From the NCBI RefSeq assembly GCF_000741175.1, contig NZ_JGYS01000008.1, positions 97,519 through 161,518 on the forward strand: a DNA stretch of 64,000 nt, given 5' to 3'. Within the stretch, counting starts at the first letter, position 1. Each line of letters begins with the position of its first letter. The position numbers were made by a program, and so were the translations under genes. Below the pieces are notes generated by a model that saw nothing but the letters and a program-made list of their open reading frames with translations, was not told the origin of the DNA and did no database searches. This document shows positions 7,394 to 17,262 of the stretch, piece after piece. Source of the stretch: Bifidobacterium callitrichos DSM 23973 (GTDB lineage: Bacteria > Actinomycetota > Actinomycetes > Actinomycetales > Bifidobacteriaceae).

Positions 7394-10297
7394 ATGGTTG
7401 ACACGACCGCAGGTCGCACTGCAACGGACGCCAAGACCGACGCCGGCAACGACACCGGAAGCGGCGCATGGCCGCAGACCGTCCACATCGCCCTCAACGC
7501 CGCCGACGTCGAGCGGGCCGCGAAGAACCGCAACGGTCTGACCTACAAGGGCTTCGGACTTCTGTCCGGCAACGCCACCTCCAGCCTCCTCATGGACTAC
7601 AAGGCCGAAAGCCCCGAATCCTACTGGACGCTGGTGAAGACCCTGTTCGCCGGCGATCACCCGCTCATGAACACCGTCAAGGTCGAGATGGGCAACGACC
7701 GCAACAACTCCACCGGCCCGAACGTCGCCACGATGCGCGATCGGGACGAATACCCGCAGGTGCGCCGCGAGCCGGGCTTCCAGCTCGCCGCCGATGCCCG
7801 GCGCTACCAGCCGGACGTGCACGTGAGCATCCTGCGCTGGATGGTCCCCACCTGGGTCCACTCCAACGAGGACGTCTACAGGTGGTACAAGAACACGATC
7901 CTCGCCGCCTACCGCGAATACGGCTTCATGATCGACTCGGTCAACCCGGACGTCAACGAGCGCACCGCCGACCTCGAATGGGTCGCCGACTTCGCGCACC
8001 GCGTCCGCACCGACGAGGAGGGCTTCATCGGCAACGGTCCCGACGATCCGAACGCCGGCTTCGCGAGCGACGAGGAACGCAGCCTGTTCCACGCGATCAA
8101 GGTCATCACCTCCGACGAGGAGGTCACCGGCACCTTCGGCGGCGACGTCATCGCCAACCCCACATACATGGACGCGATGGACGTGGCCTCCTACCACTAC
8201 TCCGTCGAGGACGATCAGGACGGCAACTTCACGCGTCTCGCCGACGAATTCGACAAGGAGGTCTGGAACTCGGAGGCGCAGGCCACGTTCTCGAACTCCG
8301 CCGATCGCCCGAACAACACGATGGACGACGGCCTCGGCGAGCGCACCGGCACCGGCATCGGCGGATCCGGCAGCGCCCTCGAAATGGCCAACACCCTGAT
8401 CAAGGGCTTCGTCGAATCGCGCCGCACGCACGCGATCTACCAGCCGGCCATCGGCTCGTGCTACGAGAACATGGAATACGCCTCCAAGGAGCTCATCTCC
8501 GCACGCGACCCGTGGAGCGGCTGGATCTACTACGACGCCGGCTGCGCCGTCCTCGAGCACTTCACCAAGTTCGCCAAGCTCGGCTTCACCCGTCTGCACG
8601 ACGGCACCGAAGTCGACGGCATCTGGCGTGCCATCCCGTCCGCATCCGGCAGCGAGGTCGGCGGCAACAACCCCGTCGCCGGCGCCCGCCACGGCGAACC
8701 CTCCTACCTGACGCTCGCCTCGCCGGACGGCAAGGACTTCAGCACCATCATCGTCAACGACTCCGCGCGCCCGAAGACCTACGTCATCACCGCCGATTCC
8801 GCGCTCAAGGCGTTCGGCAAGCCGCTGCAGATCTGGGTCACCAAGGCCTGTGATCCCGAGTCCGGCGAGGCGTACGATGCGAACTACCGTCGTCCGCTCA
8901 CCATCGTGCCGCCGGCCTACCCCGACGAGACCTCCGAGGTCCCCGTCGATTCCGACTCCGCCGACTCCGCCGACTCCACCGTCTCCTACACGCTGACCGT
9001 CGAACCGTGGAGCATCATCACCGCGACCACGCTCGACACCTTCGGTCCCGCGCCCGACGACACCGACGATCGCTCCGGCCGGACCGACGAAGGCCGCTAC
9101 GCGCCGAAGGCCGGCTACGAGTACGACCTGCCGCACACCGCCGAGAACGCGCGTCCGGTCCTCGATGTCGATCCTGAGCACGGCGTCCTGTACGCCGACG
9201 ACTTCCGCTACGAGGACGAGCAGCCGGTCGACGTGTTCAAGTCCGACGCGCTCGCCCGCGAGGACTATCTCGAATCCCGCGGCGGCGATGCCGGTGCCAC
9301 CGCACGCTACACCACCGACACCAACGGCGCGTTCGAAATCGTCCCCGACTCCGAACGCGGGCATGTACTGCGTCAGCAGATCGACTGGAACCACGCCGGC
9401 AACGCGTGGATCGAAGGCGAGCCGCGCACCGCGATCGGCGACATGCGCTGGACCGACTATCAGGTGTCCGTCGACGTGAAGTTCGAGGACTACCCGGGCC
9501 GTTCGCCGTACGTGGTCGTCGGCGCTCGCGAGATGGGTGGCAACAAGTTCACCACCGACATCTGCGGCGTCGACTTCAAGATCCGCGCCGACGGCATCTG
9601 GCTGCTGCGCAACTTCGGCAACGAGGTGCGTCGCGGTCACCTCGAGGATCTGCGCAAGCGCGCAGCCGAAGCCGGCACCACGCCGTTCGCGCCGGGTGCG
9701 GGCTCGTGGAACACGATCACGCTGCGCGTCGTCGGCGACACCGCCACCGTGTTCGTCAACGGTGCGCAGGTCGCCACATGGTCCGATGCCTCGCTGCAGT
9801 CGGCCGGACGCGTCAACCTCGGCACCAGCTTCGATCACGTGCGCTTCTCCAACCTGCGCGTCGAACGCGTGCCCGGCTACGCGCCGTACTACGACCAGCT
9901 CATCGACGACATGCACATGCGCTCGTGGGACGACGGCTCCGAGATTCTGCGCTACAGCGGTCCGTGGACGCACGACAACGGTCAGGGCATGTTCACCTAC
10001 ATGCGCACGATCTCCCGCGCCGCCGCGGTCGGAGCATCGGTGTCGCTCGCGTTCACCGGCACCGGAATCGACCTGTTCGGCCCGTCCGACGGTACGGCCC
10101 GACTGGACGTCTTCGTCGACGGCGTCCAGGTACGCTCGGCTGCGCCCGTCCACGCGACGAACGGTTCGCTGCGCTGCCAGTTCCGTCTGCGTGACCTCGC
10201 ATACGGCGAGCACACGGTCGTCTTCCGCACCGCCGCCCTCGGCCCGACCGGCTTCGCGCTCGACGCGCTGGGCCTCGTCGGTGCGATTGAGCGGTGA
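7394..10297 (+). CDS. GH59 family galactosylceramidase-like beta-galactosidase
   Basis: A 967-residue enzyme resembling galactocerebrosidase (GALC). The barrel opens GFGLLSGNATSSLL (residues 53-66); the predicted proton donor is E189 in PDVNER and the nucleophile E294 in WNSEAQ, aligning by eye with NER and WSSED of animal GALC. A GALC-like lectin/concanavalin region follows (about 590-830: YADDFRY, DWNHAGN, SVDVKFEDY), then an extra C-terminal beta-rich module of about 130 residues. No signal peptide, so it acts in the cytoplasm on imported substrate. ATG 7394 is used, with AAAAGAGA upstream; a TTG at 7373 falls inside the operator. The substrate is probably a beta-galactoside, but specificity is inferred. 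Confidence 0.85.
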   Translation: MVDTTAGRTATDAKTDAGNDTGSGAWPQTVHIALNAADVERAAKNRNGLTYKGFGLLSGNATSSLLMDYKAESPESYWTLVKTLFAGDHPLMNTVKVEMGNDRNNSTGPNVATMRDRDEYPQVRREPGFQLAADARRYQPDVHVSILRWMVPTWVHSNEDVYRWYKNTILAAYREYGFMIDSVNPDVNERTADLEWVADFAHRVRTDEEGFIGNGPDDPNAGFASDEERSLFHAIKVITSDEEVTGTFGGDVIANPTYMDAMDVASYHYSVEDDQDGNFTRLADEFDKEVWNSEAQATFSNSADRPNNTMDDGLGERTGTGIGGSGSALEMANTLIKGFVESRRTHAIYQPAIGSCYENMEYASKELISARDPWSGWIYYDAGCAVLEHFTKFAKLGFTRLHDGTEVDGIWRAIPSASGSEVGGNNPVAGARHGEPSYLTLASPDGKDFSTIIVNDSARPKTYVITADSALKAFGKPLQIWVTKACDPESGEAYDANYRRPLTIVPPAYPDETSEVPVDSDSADSADSTVSYTLTVEPWSIITATTLDTFGPAPDDTDDRSGRTDEGRYAPKAGYEYDLPHTAENARPVLDVDPEHGVLYADDFRYEDEQPVDVFKSDALAREDYLESRGGDAGATARYTTDTNGAFEIVPDSERGHVLRQQIDWNHAGNAWIEGEPRTAIGDMRWTDYQVSVDVKFEDYPGRSPYVVVGAREMGGNKFTTDICGVDFKIRADGIWLLRNFGNEVRRGHLEDLRKRAAEAGTTPFAPGAGSWNTITLRVVGDTATVFVNGAQVATWSDASLQSAGRVNLGTSFDHVRFSNLRVERVPGYAPYYDQLIDDMHMRSWDDGSEILRYSGPWTHDNGQGMFTYMRTISRAAAVGASVSLAFTGTGIDLFGPSDGTARLDVFVDGVQVRSAAPVHATNGSLRCQFRLRDLAYGEHTVVFRTAALGPTGFALDALGLVGAIER

Positions 10298-10322
10298 GTT
10301 CGCCGAGTATCCATCCGTGCCT

Positions 10323-10624
10323 TGCCACTCAACGTGATATCTCATGAAAATCGCATTGAGTGGCACGATTTACTGCCGCTCAATGCGATTTTCGTCGATT
10401 TTGGCGTTGAATGGCAGTGACTCACGGGAGTCGCGCCATTTCGTAAGGGGCGCCTCTGAACGGAACGTTGAAAAATGGCCCTTTTGACGATCCGTCAACT
10501 TTGCTGCGAGGGTGGCGGGCGGAGGAGTCGTGCCGCTCAATGCGAAAATCGTCAGAAATCGCATTGAGTGGCACGGATTCCTGCCACTCAACGCGTTTTT
10601 CGTGAGATATCACGTTGAGTGGCA
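10323..10624. repeat. Composite hairpin repeat, copy 1 (four 43-nt hairpins and a 114-nt core)
   Basis: This fills the gap between the convergent 3' ends of GH59 and DUF805. Hairpins lie at 10323-10365, 10374-10416, 10531-10573 and 10582-10624, each exactly 43 nt, with arms of TGCCRCTCAAYG and its complement. Each pair is separated by 8 nt and the pairs by a 114-nt core (10417-10530) containing TTGAC-N5-GTCAA. The same layout, in reverse orientation, recurs at 46518-46769. No gene is seen in the stretch. Confidence 0.85.
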
Positions 10625-10645
10625 CGAGCGACGTCGGACGTCGCG

Positions 10646-11476
10646 TCATACGGCGTCGAACCGCGCGCCTTCCGGCCTGCTCGGCGCCAGCATCAGCACG
10701 ATGTTGACGATGACTCCAGCAAGAACCACGACGATGCCGACGAGGAAGGCGATGCCGCCGCCCACGCCGGCCGCCACATGCCCGCCGGAGCCGTCGGAAC
10801 CGAGTGCGCCGAGCGCTCCGGACAGCGCGCTCGCGGCGCCGACGATGATGATGATCGCGCCGCCGAACCCCAGGGCGTATGGCATCGTGACCAGCCATCC
10901 CGGACGATTGGAGTCATGCAGCCGGCGTATCGCGATCGCGAATCCGGGAACCAGCGTGCCCAGCGTCCAGATCGTGCCGAGGAATCCGAGAGCGCCGTCG
11001 GTCGCATTGGCGAGGAATCGCAGCATGAGCGCGATGCCGAACGCGATGAGCATCCACCACCAGTATTCGCTGCGCGAGGCGCGGCCGGAGACCGTCACGT
11101 ATTTCTTGAAGAACCGCAGGAACGCCTCCTGCGGCGGGCAGCCGTAATACGGCTGATGCAGCGGGGGAGCGTCGGTGCCGGGAGCGGTGCTGGTCCTGGC
11201 GTCGTTCGGTCCGAAGCCGGTTCGCGATCCCCTACGCGGTCCTCCTCGGTCCGTCCACTCGGCGTTGAACCCGCCGAAATCGTTGGGATTGCCATAGTTC
11301 GGATTGGTGTAGGTGGGGCCGGCATAGGCGGGGCCGGCATAATCGGGATCGGCGTATGGATTCGTGTACGTGCCATCGGGAGGGTATGACGGCGGCATGC
11401 CGTTCGCAGTGCCGCCCGCGTTGTCGTCCGGATCGGGGGAGCCGGAGGAGGAATCATGGGTGAATGGGTTGGTCAT
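10646..11476 (-). CDS. DUF805 membrane protein with Tyr/Pro/Asn-rich N-terminus
   Basis: 276 residues. The N-terminal ~120 residues are low-complexity and rich in Pro, Tyr, Gly and Asn (repeats like YAGPTYTNPN). The DUF805 part begins near FFKKYVTVSGRASRSEYWWW and has four predicted membrane helices. The motif RRLHDSNRPGW is characteristic of the family. Function unknown. SD AAGGAAGC precedes ATG at 11476, and an ATCTGTGATT direct repeat (about 11491-11510) lies upstream. A second DUF805 gene is at 26056. Confidence 0.85.
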   Translation of the reverse strand: MTNPFTHDSSSGSPDPDDNAGGTANGMPPSYPPDGTYTNPYADPDYAGPAYAGPTYTNPNYGNPNDFGGFNAEWTDRGGPRRGSRTGFGPNDARTSTAPGTDAPPLHQPYYGCPPQEAFLRFFKKYVTVSGRASRSEYWWWMLIAFGIALMLRFLANATDGALGFLGTIWTLGTLVPGFAIAIRRLHDSNRPGWLVTMPYALGFGGAIIIIVGAASALSGALGALGSDGSGGHVAAGVGGGIAFLVGIVVVLAGVIVNIVLMLAPSRPEGARFDAV

Positions 11477-11751
11477 GGAAGCTTCCTTATCTGTGATTAT
11501 CTGTGATTGAGTGATGATGTGGTTGGGTGCTGATGTTGTCGGATGATGGGGGGGGGTGCTTCGGCCGTGCCGGTCACCACGCTGTGCCCGGCGCGACCTT
11601 CCGCGCTCGCCATTGTTCCAGCCTGCTTGGCGCCGGGCAATCGGCGTCGCCTCCCATGTGGAACCGGTGGATAATCCGGTGGATGAGCGAACGCTGCGAT
11701 CCCCGTGAGCGCTCCCGTTCCACGTCCCGCTTGCGCGGCAGAATGGAACCT

Positions 11752-13281
11752 ATGACTGAAGCTGAAAATGCGAAAAACCATAAGCCCGAACTCCCCAAGG
11801 ACGTTCGTGTCCGTTTCTGCCCGTCCCCGACCGGCACCCCGCACGTCGGCATGATCCGCACCGCCCTGTTCAACTGGGCCGAGGCGCGCGCCACCGGCGG
11901 CAAGCTCGTGTTCCGCATCGAGGACACCGACGCCGCACGCGATAGCGAGGAGAGCTACAACCAGATCCTCGAATCCCTGCGCTGGCTGGGCATCGACTGG
12001 GACGAGGGCATCGAGGTCGGCGGTCCGGACGGCCCGTACCGTCAGTCCGAGCGTACCGACATCTACAAGGACGTCGCCGCCAAGCTGCTCGAGGCCGGCT
12101 ACGCCTACGAGTCCTTCTCCACGCCGGAGGAGATCAAGGAACGCAACATTGCCGCCGGCCGCCCGGCCGAGTTCGGCTACGACGGCTACGACCGCGACCT
12201 GACCGAGGAGCAGAAGGCCGCCTTCCGCGCCGAGGGCCGCAAGCCCGCGCTGCGCATCCGCATGCCCGATGAGGACATCGCCTTCGACGACCTCATTCGC
12301 GGCACCATCGAGTTCAAGGCCGGCTCCGTGCCGGACTACGTGATCGTTCGTCCGAACGGCGATGCCCTGTACACGCTGACCAACCCGGTCGACGACGCGA
12401 TGATGAACATCAACGTCGTCCTGCGTGGCGAGGACCTGCTGAGCTCCACCCCGCGTCAGATCGTGCTCTACCGCTACCTCAAGGAGCTGGGCATCGCCAA
12501 GACCACCCCGCTGTTCGGCCACATGCCGTACGTGATGGGCCAGGGCAACAAGAAGCTCTCCAAGCGCGATCCGGAGTCCAACCTGTTCAACCACCGCGAC
12601 GCCGGCTTCATCCGCGAGGGCCTGCTCAACTACCTCGCCCTGCTCGGCTGGTCCATCGCTCCGGACCGTGACGTGTTCTCGATGGACGAGATGATCGAGA
12701 AGTTCGACGTGCGCGACGTCAAGGCCAACCCGGCCCGCTTCGACCTCGACAAGGCGATCTCGATCAACGCCGAACATGTGCGCATGCTTGATCAGCAGGA
12801 CTTCCTCAACCGTTCCGTGCCGTACCTCCACCGCGACGGCGTCGTCTCCGCGGACAACTGGGACGCGCTGACCGATCGCGAGAAGACGATCCTCACCGCG
12901 GCCGCGCCGCTCGTCCAGACCCGCGTGCGTCTGCTCGGCGAGGTCGCCGGCATGGTCGGCTCCCTGCTGTCCACCGACGAGTACCTCGAGCCGACCGACG
13001 ATGCGCGCAAGCAGCTCAAGGAGTCCGCCGGTGCGGTGCTCGACCTCGCGATCGCCGCGCTGGAGGGCGTCTCCGAGGCCGATTGGAAGACCGACACCCT
13101 GCACGAGACGCTCAACAAGGCCCTCGTGGAGGATGGCGGCTACAAGCCGCGTCTCGCCTTCGGCCCGGTGCGTGTGGCCATGTCCGGCCGCCGCGTCTCC
13201 CCGCCGCTCTTCGAGTCGATGGAGATCGTCGGCCGCGACCTGACGATCGCGCGTCTGCAGGGCCTTCGCGCGCACCTGTGA
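11752..13281 (+). CDS. gltX: Glutamyl-tRNA synthetase
   Basis: Charges tRNA-Glu (and in organisms lacking GlnRS also tRNA-Gln). The 509-residue class I synthetase has [10 protein letters not shown] (HIGH-type motif) near residue 24 and NKKLSKRD (KMSKS-type) near residue 266. The ATG at 11752 follows CAGAAT (11739-11744) by 7 nt and there is no SD, so a leaderless transcript is likely; ATG 11743 lies inside that -10 box. The 275-bp gap upstream (11477-11751) shows no other gene. Confidence 0.95.
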   Translation: MTEAENAKNHKPELPKDVRVRFCPSPTGTPHVGMIRTALFNWAEARATGGKLVFRIEDTDAARDSEESYNQILESLRWLGIDWDEGIEVGGPDGPYRQSERTDIYKDVAAKLLEAGYAYESFSTPEEIKERNIAAGRPAEFGYDGYDRDLTEEQKAAFRAEGRKPALRIRMPDEDIAFDDLIRGTIEFKAGSVPDYVIVRPNGDALYTLTNPVDDAMMNINVVLRGEDLLSSTPRQIVLYRYLKELGIAKTTPLFGHMPYVMGQGNKKLSKRDPESNLFNHRDAGFIREGLLNYLALLGWSIAPDRDVFSMDEMIEKFDVRDVKANPARFDLDKAISINAEHVRMLDQQDFLNRSVPYLHRDGVVSADNWDALTDREKTILTAAAPLVQTRVRLLGEVAGMVGSLLSTDEYLEPTDDARKQLKESAGAVLDLAIAALEGVSEADWKTDTLHETLNKALVEDGGYKPRLAFGPVRVAMSGRRVSPPLFESMEIVGRDLTIARLQGLRAHL

Positions 13282-13305
13282 TCGCGTCTGATCGCGCATC
13301 ATGAG

Positions 13306-13351
13306 AGGCGTCCGCCGCCATGTACCGACGTACTGGCTGCGGACGCCTTTT
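13306..13351 (+). terminator. Intrinsic terminator after gltX
   Basis: AGGCGTCCGC (13306-13315) pairs with GCGGACGCCT (13339-13348), followed by a short T-run. It lies 25 bp downstream of the gltX stop. Confidence 0.8.
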
Positions 13352-13381
13352 GCGTGATGTTGCCCATGCGTGTCGATACGC

Positions 13382-13399
13382 TTCAATATCGGTATTGAA
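13382..13399 (+). promoter_or_regulatory. LacI-type operator before the regulator gene
   Basis: TTCAATA-TCGG-TATTGAA palindrome preceded by ACGC. The half-site CGCTTCAAYA recurs at 14481-14490 and 14535-14544, upstream of the adjacent MFS gene, which supports autoregulation plus control of the operon. Confidence 0.65.
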
Positions 13400-13460
13400 T
13401 CACGGCATGCGATCACGGCAGGGAATCAATGTCGTTGGTCGTCGATTGTTGAGGTGGACG

Positions 13461-14441
13461 ATGGTTACCGCGAAGGATGTCGCGAAACGCGCCGGGGTCT
13501 CCCAGGCTACGGTCTCGTATGTGATGAGCGGCAGTCGTCCGATTTCCGAGGCGACGAAGCAACGCGTGCGCAAGGCCATGCGCGAATTGAATTATGTGCC
13601 CAATGTCAACGCCCGTTCGCTCGCCGGCGGCAAGACCGGCGTGATCGGTGTGGTGGTGCGCATGGATGAGGACACGGATATGGCCGAGCTGCGCCCGTTC
13701 CTAGTGGTGATCATGCGTGAGGCGCGTGCCCAGGGCTATAACGTCATGCTCATTCCGGCCGATGAAGGGGTTGATGGTCTGGACCGCATGGTGCGTCAGA
13801 GGATGGTCGACGGCATCATCGTGTTCGATATCGAGTGGCACGACAATCGGCTTGAGCGTATCGCGGAGATGGATATACCCACGGTGTTGTTCGGAAGTCC
13901 CGAGGATTCGCACGGGCTTGCCTGCGTCGATGTCGACTACCGCCGCATCGCCCAGTTGGCGGTCAATAACCTCGCCGAGCAGGGTGCCGAGCGCATTGTG
14001 GTGATCGGCGACTATGGTCGTGATGCCACGCGGTATCCCTTTTCCAAGTTCTTCGCCGGCGAGGCCCACGCGGTGGCTGCGGTGCTCGGCATGGCATGCA
14101 CGGTGTTCGTGCCTCCGCAGGATGGGTGGCGTGGCATCTGGGCGTTGAAGGACGAGGTGGTTGATCTTTCTCGTGTGCATGGGGGAGTTGCTGTTCGCAC
14201 CCCGCGGGCGTTGAACTACCTCCTGCAGTTGTGTGCCGATCTTGGGATCGTTCCCGGCCGCGATCTGTATATCGTCGCGGTGTATACGGATGATTACGCG
14301 CGTTCGCTGCCCAGGCCGGTGTCGAATGTGGATCCCGTGCCTGGGGAGATGGCCCGCAAGGCCGTGGATGGCATTTTCGCCCAGCTGCGTGGAGAGCGTA
14401 TCTCCGATCAGCTGTTGCTGCCCCATGTGACGATGCGTTGA
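13461..14441 (+). CDS. LacI-family transcriptional regulator
   Basis: 326 residues. The N-terminal helix-turn-helix is VTAKDVAKRAGVSQATVSYVMSG with hinge motif NARSLAGGKTG near residue 55, followed by a periplasmic-binding-protein-like effector domain. ATG 13461 has GAGGTGG upstream and gives the canonical LacI start. It probably senses a sugar released by the neighbouring GH27 enzyme and controls the MFS-GH27 operon through the palindromes at 14486-14556. Confidence 0.9.
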   Translation: MVTAKDVAKRAGVSQATVSYVMSGSRPISEATKQRVRKAMRELNYVPNVNARSLAGGKTGVIGVVVRMDEDTDMAELRPFLVVIMREARAQGYNVMLIPADEGVDGLDRMVRQRMVDGIIVFDIEWHDNRLERIAEMDIPTVLFGSPEDSHGLACVDVDYRRIAQLAVNNLAEQGAERIVVIGDYGRDATRYPFSKFFAGEAHAVAAVLGMACTVFVPPQDGWRGIWALKDEVVDLSRVHGGVAVRTPRALNYLLQLCADLGIVPGRDLYIVAVYTDDYARSLPRPVSNVDPVPGEMARKAVDGIFAQLRGERISDQLLLPHVTMR

Positions 14442-14485
14442 CGGTTGATGCGATGTGAGACCGTCGAATAATTATTGATGCGCTT

Positions 14486-14556
14486 CAACACGCCGTGTTG
14501 CGTGATGCTTGCTCTCGTTCTATCTTTATTTATGCGCTTCAACATTGATACGCATA
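14486..14556 (+). promoter_or_regulatory. Two LacI-type operators before the MFS-GH27 operon
   Basis: CAACACG-C-CGTGTTG (14486-14500) and the near-palindrome from TATGCG (14531-14536) to CGCATA (14551-14556). Both include GCGCTTCAACA, matching the site upstream of the LacI gene. They flank the likely promoter. Confidence 0.65.
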
Positions 14557-14624
14557 AACGGCGGTGTTATGCAGAGTTGCAGTGTCGATGCTGAAGGTGT
14601 GAACGTACAAGTCAAGGAGCAATC

Positions 14625-15836
14625 ATGACTGCGGAAGTCAAGAAATATGGGCTCAATGTGCAGCTGGCCGTGTTGGCCGTGTCGCTGCTGCTGACGAGCT
14701 TCAACATCATCAACGGCATCCTGCCCCAGATCCGCGATGGCCTGCATGTGTCCAACGCGGCAGCCGAGCTGCTGTCCACCACGCCCTCGCTCACCGCGCT
14801 GGCGACATTGCTGATCAGCCCGGCATTGGCGAGGTTCTTCGGGCTCAAGAACGTGATCGGCGCCGCCGTGCTGCTGGTCGGCGTCTCCGGCATAGTGCCG
14901 ATGTTCGTCAGTAACTACACCGTCATCCTGGTTTCCCGTGGCGTGCTGGGTCTTGGTCTCGGCCTGTACAACTCGCTGGCTGTCACCATCATCCAGGTGC
15001 TGTGGTCGGGCGACACCCGTTCGACGCTGCTGGGCATCCGCGGCGCGTTCGAGAACATCGGCCAGATGATCCTCACCGCCCTGGTCGGTGTGCTCGCCTC
15101 CTCGTTCGGCTGGCAGGGCTCCTTCTCCGCCTACATTCTCGCCTTCGCCGCGCTCGCATGGTTCTGGGTCGTCGTCCCGGACGTCAAGCTCAACGATCAG
15201 GAGGGTGATCAGTCCGATGACGTGAATGGCGATATGTTCGCCGAGAAGTCCAATGTCGTGATCCTGACGCTGTTCGTGTTGTTCGCCGCGGGCTACTTGG
15301 TGGCGATGCAGTCCGGCTTCGTGCGCTGGGCCGCCGTCACGCAGGAGGCTCTGGGCGCGGACTTCAACACGTCCACGATCATGTCCGTCGGCGTGGCCGC
15401 CGGCATCGTCTCCGGCTTCGGCTTCGGCGCGCTCAACAAGTTCCTCGGCGACATGAACACCCTGTACTTGGGTATCTTCATCGAGGCGCTGGGCTGCTTC
15501 TTCCTGTACTTCGCCAACGGCAGCTACGCGCTGCTGGTCGCGTCGATCATCTGCTTCTACCTGCCCGGGCCGATCCTGGGTCCGTGGCTGTTCAACCAGC
15601 TGCCGAAGTACGCGAAGAAGTCGCAGCAGGCGTTCTGGTCCACCGCCATCATGATCGGCTTCCACGTCGGCAACTTCCTCGCGCCGATCGTCATGACCGC
15701 GATCGAGGCGGTGTCCGGTTCGAAGGATCTGGCCGTCTCGTTCCTGCCGTTCGGCATCGCCCTGCTGCTGATCATCGTCGGCGTGTTCGCCTACACCCAC
15801 ATGCCCCACAAGTCCACGTCCGCCGTCAAGGCGTGA
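14625..15836 (+). CDS. MFS transporter in alpha-galactoside locus
   Basis: 403 residues, about twelve predicted helices, with a central cytoplasmic loop (DQEGDQSDDVNGDMFAEKS). General MFS architecture is clear, but the sugar-porter signatures of known families are not. SD AAGGAG is 7 nt before ATG 14625. It is the first gene after the LacI operators and is followed 76 bp later by the GH27 gene, so it likely imports that enzyme's substrate or exports or imports a product. Confidence 0.8.
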   Translation: MTAEVKKYGLNVQLAVLAVSLLLTSFNIINGILPQIRDGLHVSNAAAELLSTTPSLTALATLLISPALARFFGLKNVIGAAVLLVGVSGIVPMFVSNYTVILVSRGVLGLGLGLYNSLAVTIIQVLWSGDTRSTLLGIRGAFENIGQMILTALVGVLASSFGWQGSFSAYILAFAALAWFWVVVPDVKLNDQEGDQSDDVNGDMFAEKSNVVILTLFVLFAAGYLVAMQSGFVRWAAVTQEALGADFNTSTIMSVGVAAGIVSGFGFGALNKFLGDMNTLYLGIFIEALGCFFLYFANGSYALLVASIICFYLPGPILGPWLFNQLPKYAKKSQQAFWSTAIMIGFHVGNFLAPIVMTAIEAVSGSKDLAVSFLPFGIALLLIIVGVFAYTHMPHKSTSAVKA

Positions 15837-15912
15837 CTTTCATTCCTGCGAATGGTGCGATGCTCGTCCAAGGGCGTTGCGCCCTGTCGAAATCACGAGA
15901 AAGGCGACGATC

Positions 15913-17262
15913 ATGACGGCGACAAGGCCGGCGATGGGCTGGAACAGCTGGGATTCCTATGGGACCTCGGTGAACGAGGACATCGTGATGAACAATGCGC
16001 GATACATGCGTGACCACCTGCTGGAACACGGATGGGACACTTTGGTACTGGATGCCGGATGGTTCGATCCCACGGTCCGTGAAGGTGGGTGGAAGGACCG
16101 CACCGGCGAAGCCTTCGGCGCTGGCGATCGATTTGTGCTCGACCGATATGGTCGGCAGATGCCCGATGCCCGCAAGTTCCCGTCCGCCGCGGACGGCCGG
16201 GGGTTCACCACGCTTGCCGCAAGACTGCACGATATGGGGCTGAAGCTCGGCTTCCATCTGATGCGCGGGATTCCGCGTCAGGCGGTCGAGGAGAAGCTCC
16301 CCATCGAAGGCACTTCTTACACGGCCGATCAGGTGGCGGATACCTCAAGCACCTGCGTGTGGAACGAGGACAATTACGGTCTGAACCTTGACCATCCGGG
16401 TGCGCAGGCGTGGTATGACTCGCAGCTTCGTCTCTATGCGTCCTGGGGCATCGACTATCTCAAGGTCGACGATATGCAGAATCCGTTCTACGAGCGTGAG
16501 ATCGCCGCGTTCGGCAAGGCGGTGCGCGATTGCGGCCGTGACATGTTCCTGTCGCTGTCTCCTGGCGGCAACATGTCGACGCGCTATGTCGACTTCCTGC
16601 GCCAGTACGGCGATTCATGGCGCATCTCGGAGGATCTGTGGGACAGCTGGCCGTCGCTGCTGGACCAGTTCGCCAAACTTGCCCGATGGGCCCCGTATCA
16701 GAGCGACGCCGGTTGGGCAGACGCTGATATGCTCCCGATGGGGCGCATCGGCATCTGCGCCGAGCGCGGCGAGGATCGTCAGGGCCTGCTTGGCGTCGAG
16801 GAGCGCAAGACTATGCTGACCCTGTGGTCGATGGCCCGTTCGAATCTGATGTTCGGTGGCGATCTGCCGACTTCCGCTCCATCGACGTTGCGCATGCTTG
16901 AGAACGATGCTCTTGAGGACGTCACCGCACACACTGTGAACAACACGGAGGCCAAGCGCGAGCGCATCATCGGCACGGACGGGGATGAGATCGTCTGGGC
17001 CGCGGATACCACTGGCGGGTCCGTCCGCCCCGGTAGCGTGTACGCCGCATTGTTCTGGACGGGCAGCGCCGCGCATGAGGTGACGATGCAGGTGCAGGGC
17101 ATCACAGGCCTCGGCCACGCTCCCTCGGAGTGGCGTATCGTCGATCTGTGGGATTCGACGGGATTCGCGACCGGCAAGGCCTTCGTTGACGCCGATGGCG
17201 TACTCCGCGCGACCGTCAGGCCCCACGGCGTCGTCTGGGTGGCTCTGGAGCCGGTTGCCTGA
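15913..17262 (+). CDS. GH27-type alpha-galactosidase, cytoplasmic
   Basis: 449 residues. PAMGWNSWDSYG (6-17) is the classical GH27 opening; the predicted nucleophile is D186 in DYLKVDD and the acid/base D241 in WRISEDLWDSW. A C-terminal beta-domain follows from about residue 340. No signal peptide. ATG 15913 is preceded by GAGAAAGG. Operon with the MFS gene under LacI control. Other GH27 activities (alpha-N-acetylgalactosaminidase, beta-L-arabinopyranosidase) cannot be excluded. Confidence 0.85.
   Translation: MTATRPAMGWNSWDSYGTSVNEDIVMNNARYMRDHLLEHGWDTLVLDAGWFDPTVREGGWKDRTGEAFGAGDRFVLDRYGRQMPDARKFPSAADGRGFTTLAARLHDMGLKLGFHLMRGIPRQAVEEKLPIEGTSYTADQVADTSSTCVWNEDNYGLNLDHPGAQAWYDSQLRLYASWGIDYLKVDDMQNPFYEREIAAFGKAVRDCGRDMFLSLSPGGNMSTRYVDFLRQYGDSWRISEDLWDSWPSLLDQFAKLARWAPYQSDAGWADADMLPMGRIGICAERGEDRQGLLGVEERKTMLTLWSMARSNLMFGGDLPTSAPSTLRMLENDALEDVTAHTVNNTEAKRERIIGTDGDEIVWAADTTGGSVRPGSVYAALFWTGSAAHEVTMQVQGITGLGHAPSEWRIVDLWDSTGFATGKAFVDADGVLRATVRPHGVVWVALEPVA

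Noticed and set aside
7370..10366. 998-codon open frame on the minus strand opposite GH59
   Set aside because: Composition is Val/Gly/Asp/Arg-rich nonsense from the antisense of a high-GC gene; the plus-strand frame has intact catalytic motifs and SD.
10512..10640. Small protein with repeated PLNA...RIEWH peptides in composite repeat
   Set aside because: The peptide periodicity (17 residues) is the 51-bp hairpin period; frames occur on both strands and are not conserved as coding.
11497..13416. 639-codon minus-strand frame over gltX
   Set aside because: Shadow; gltX on the plus strand is unambiguous.
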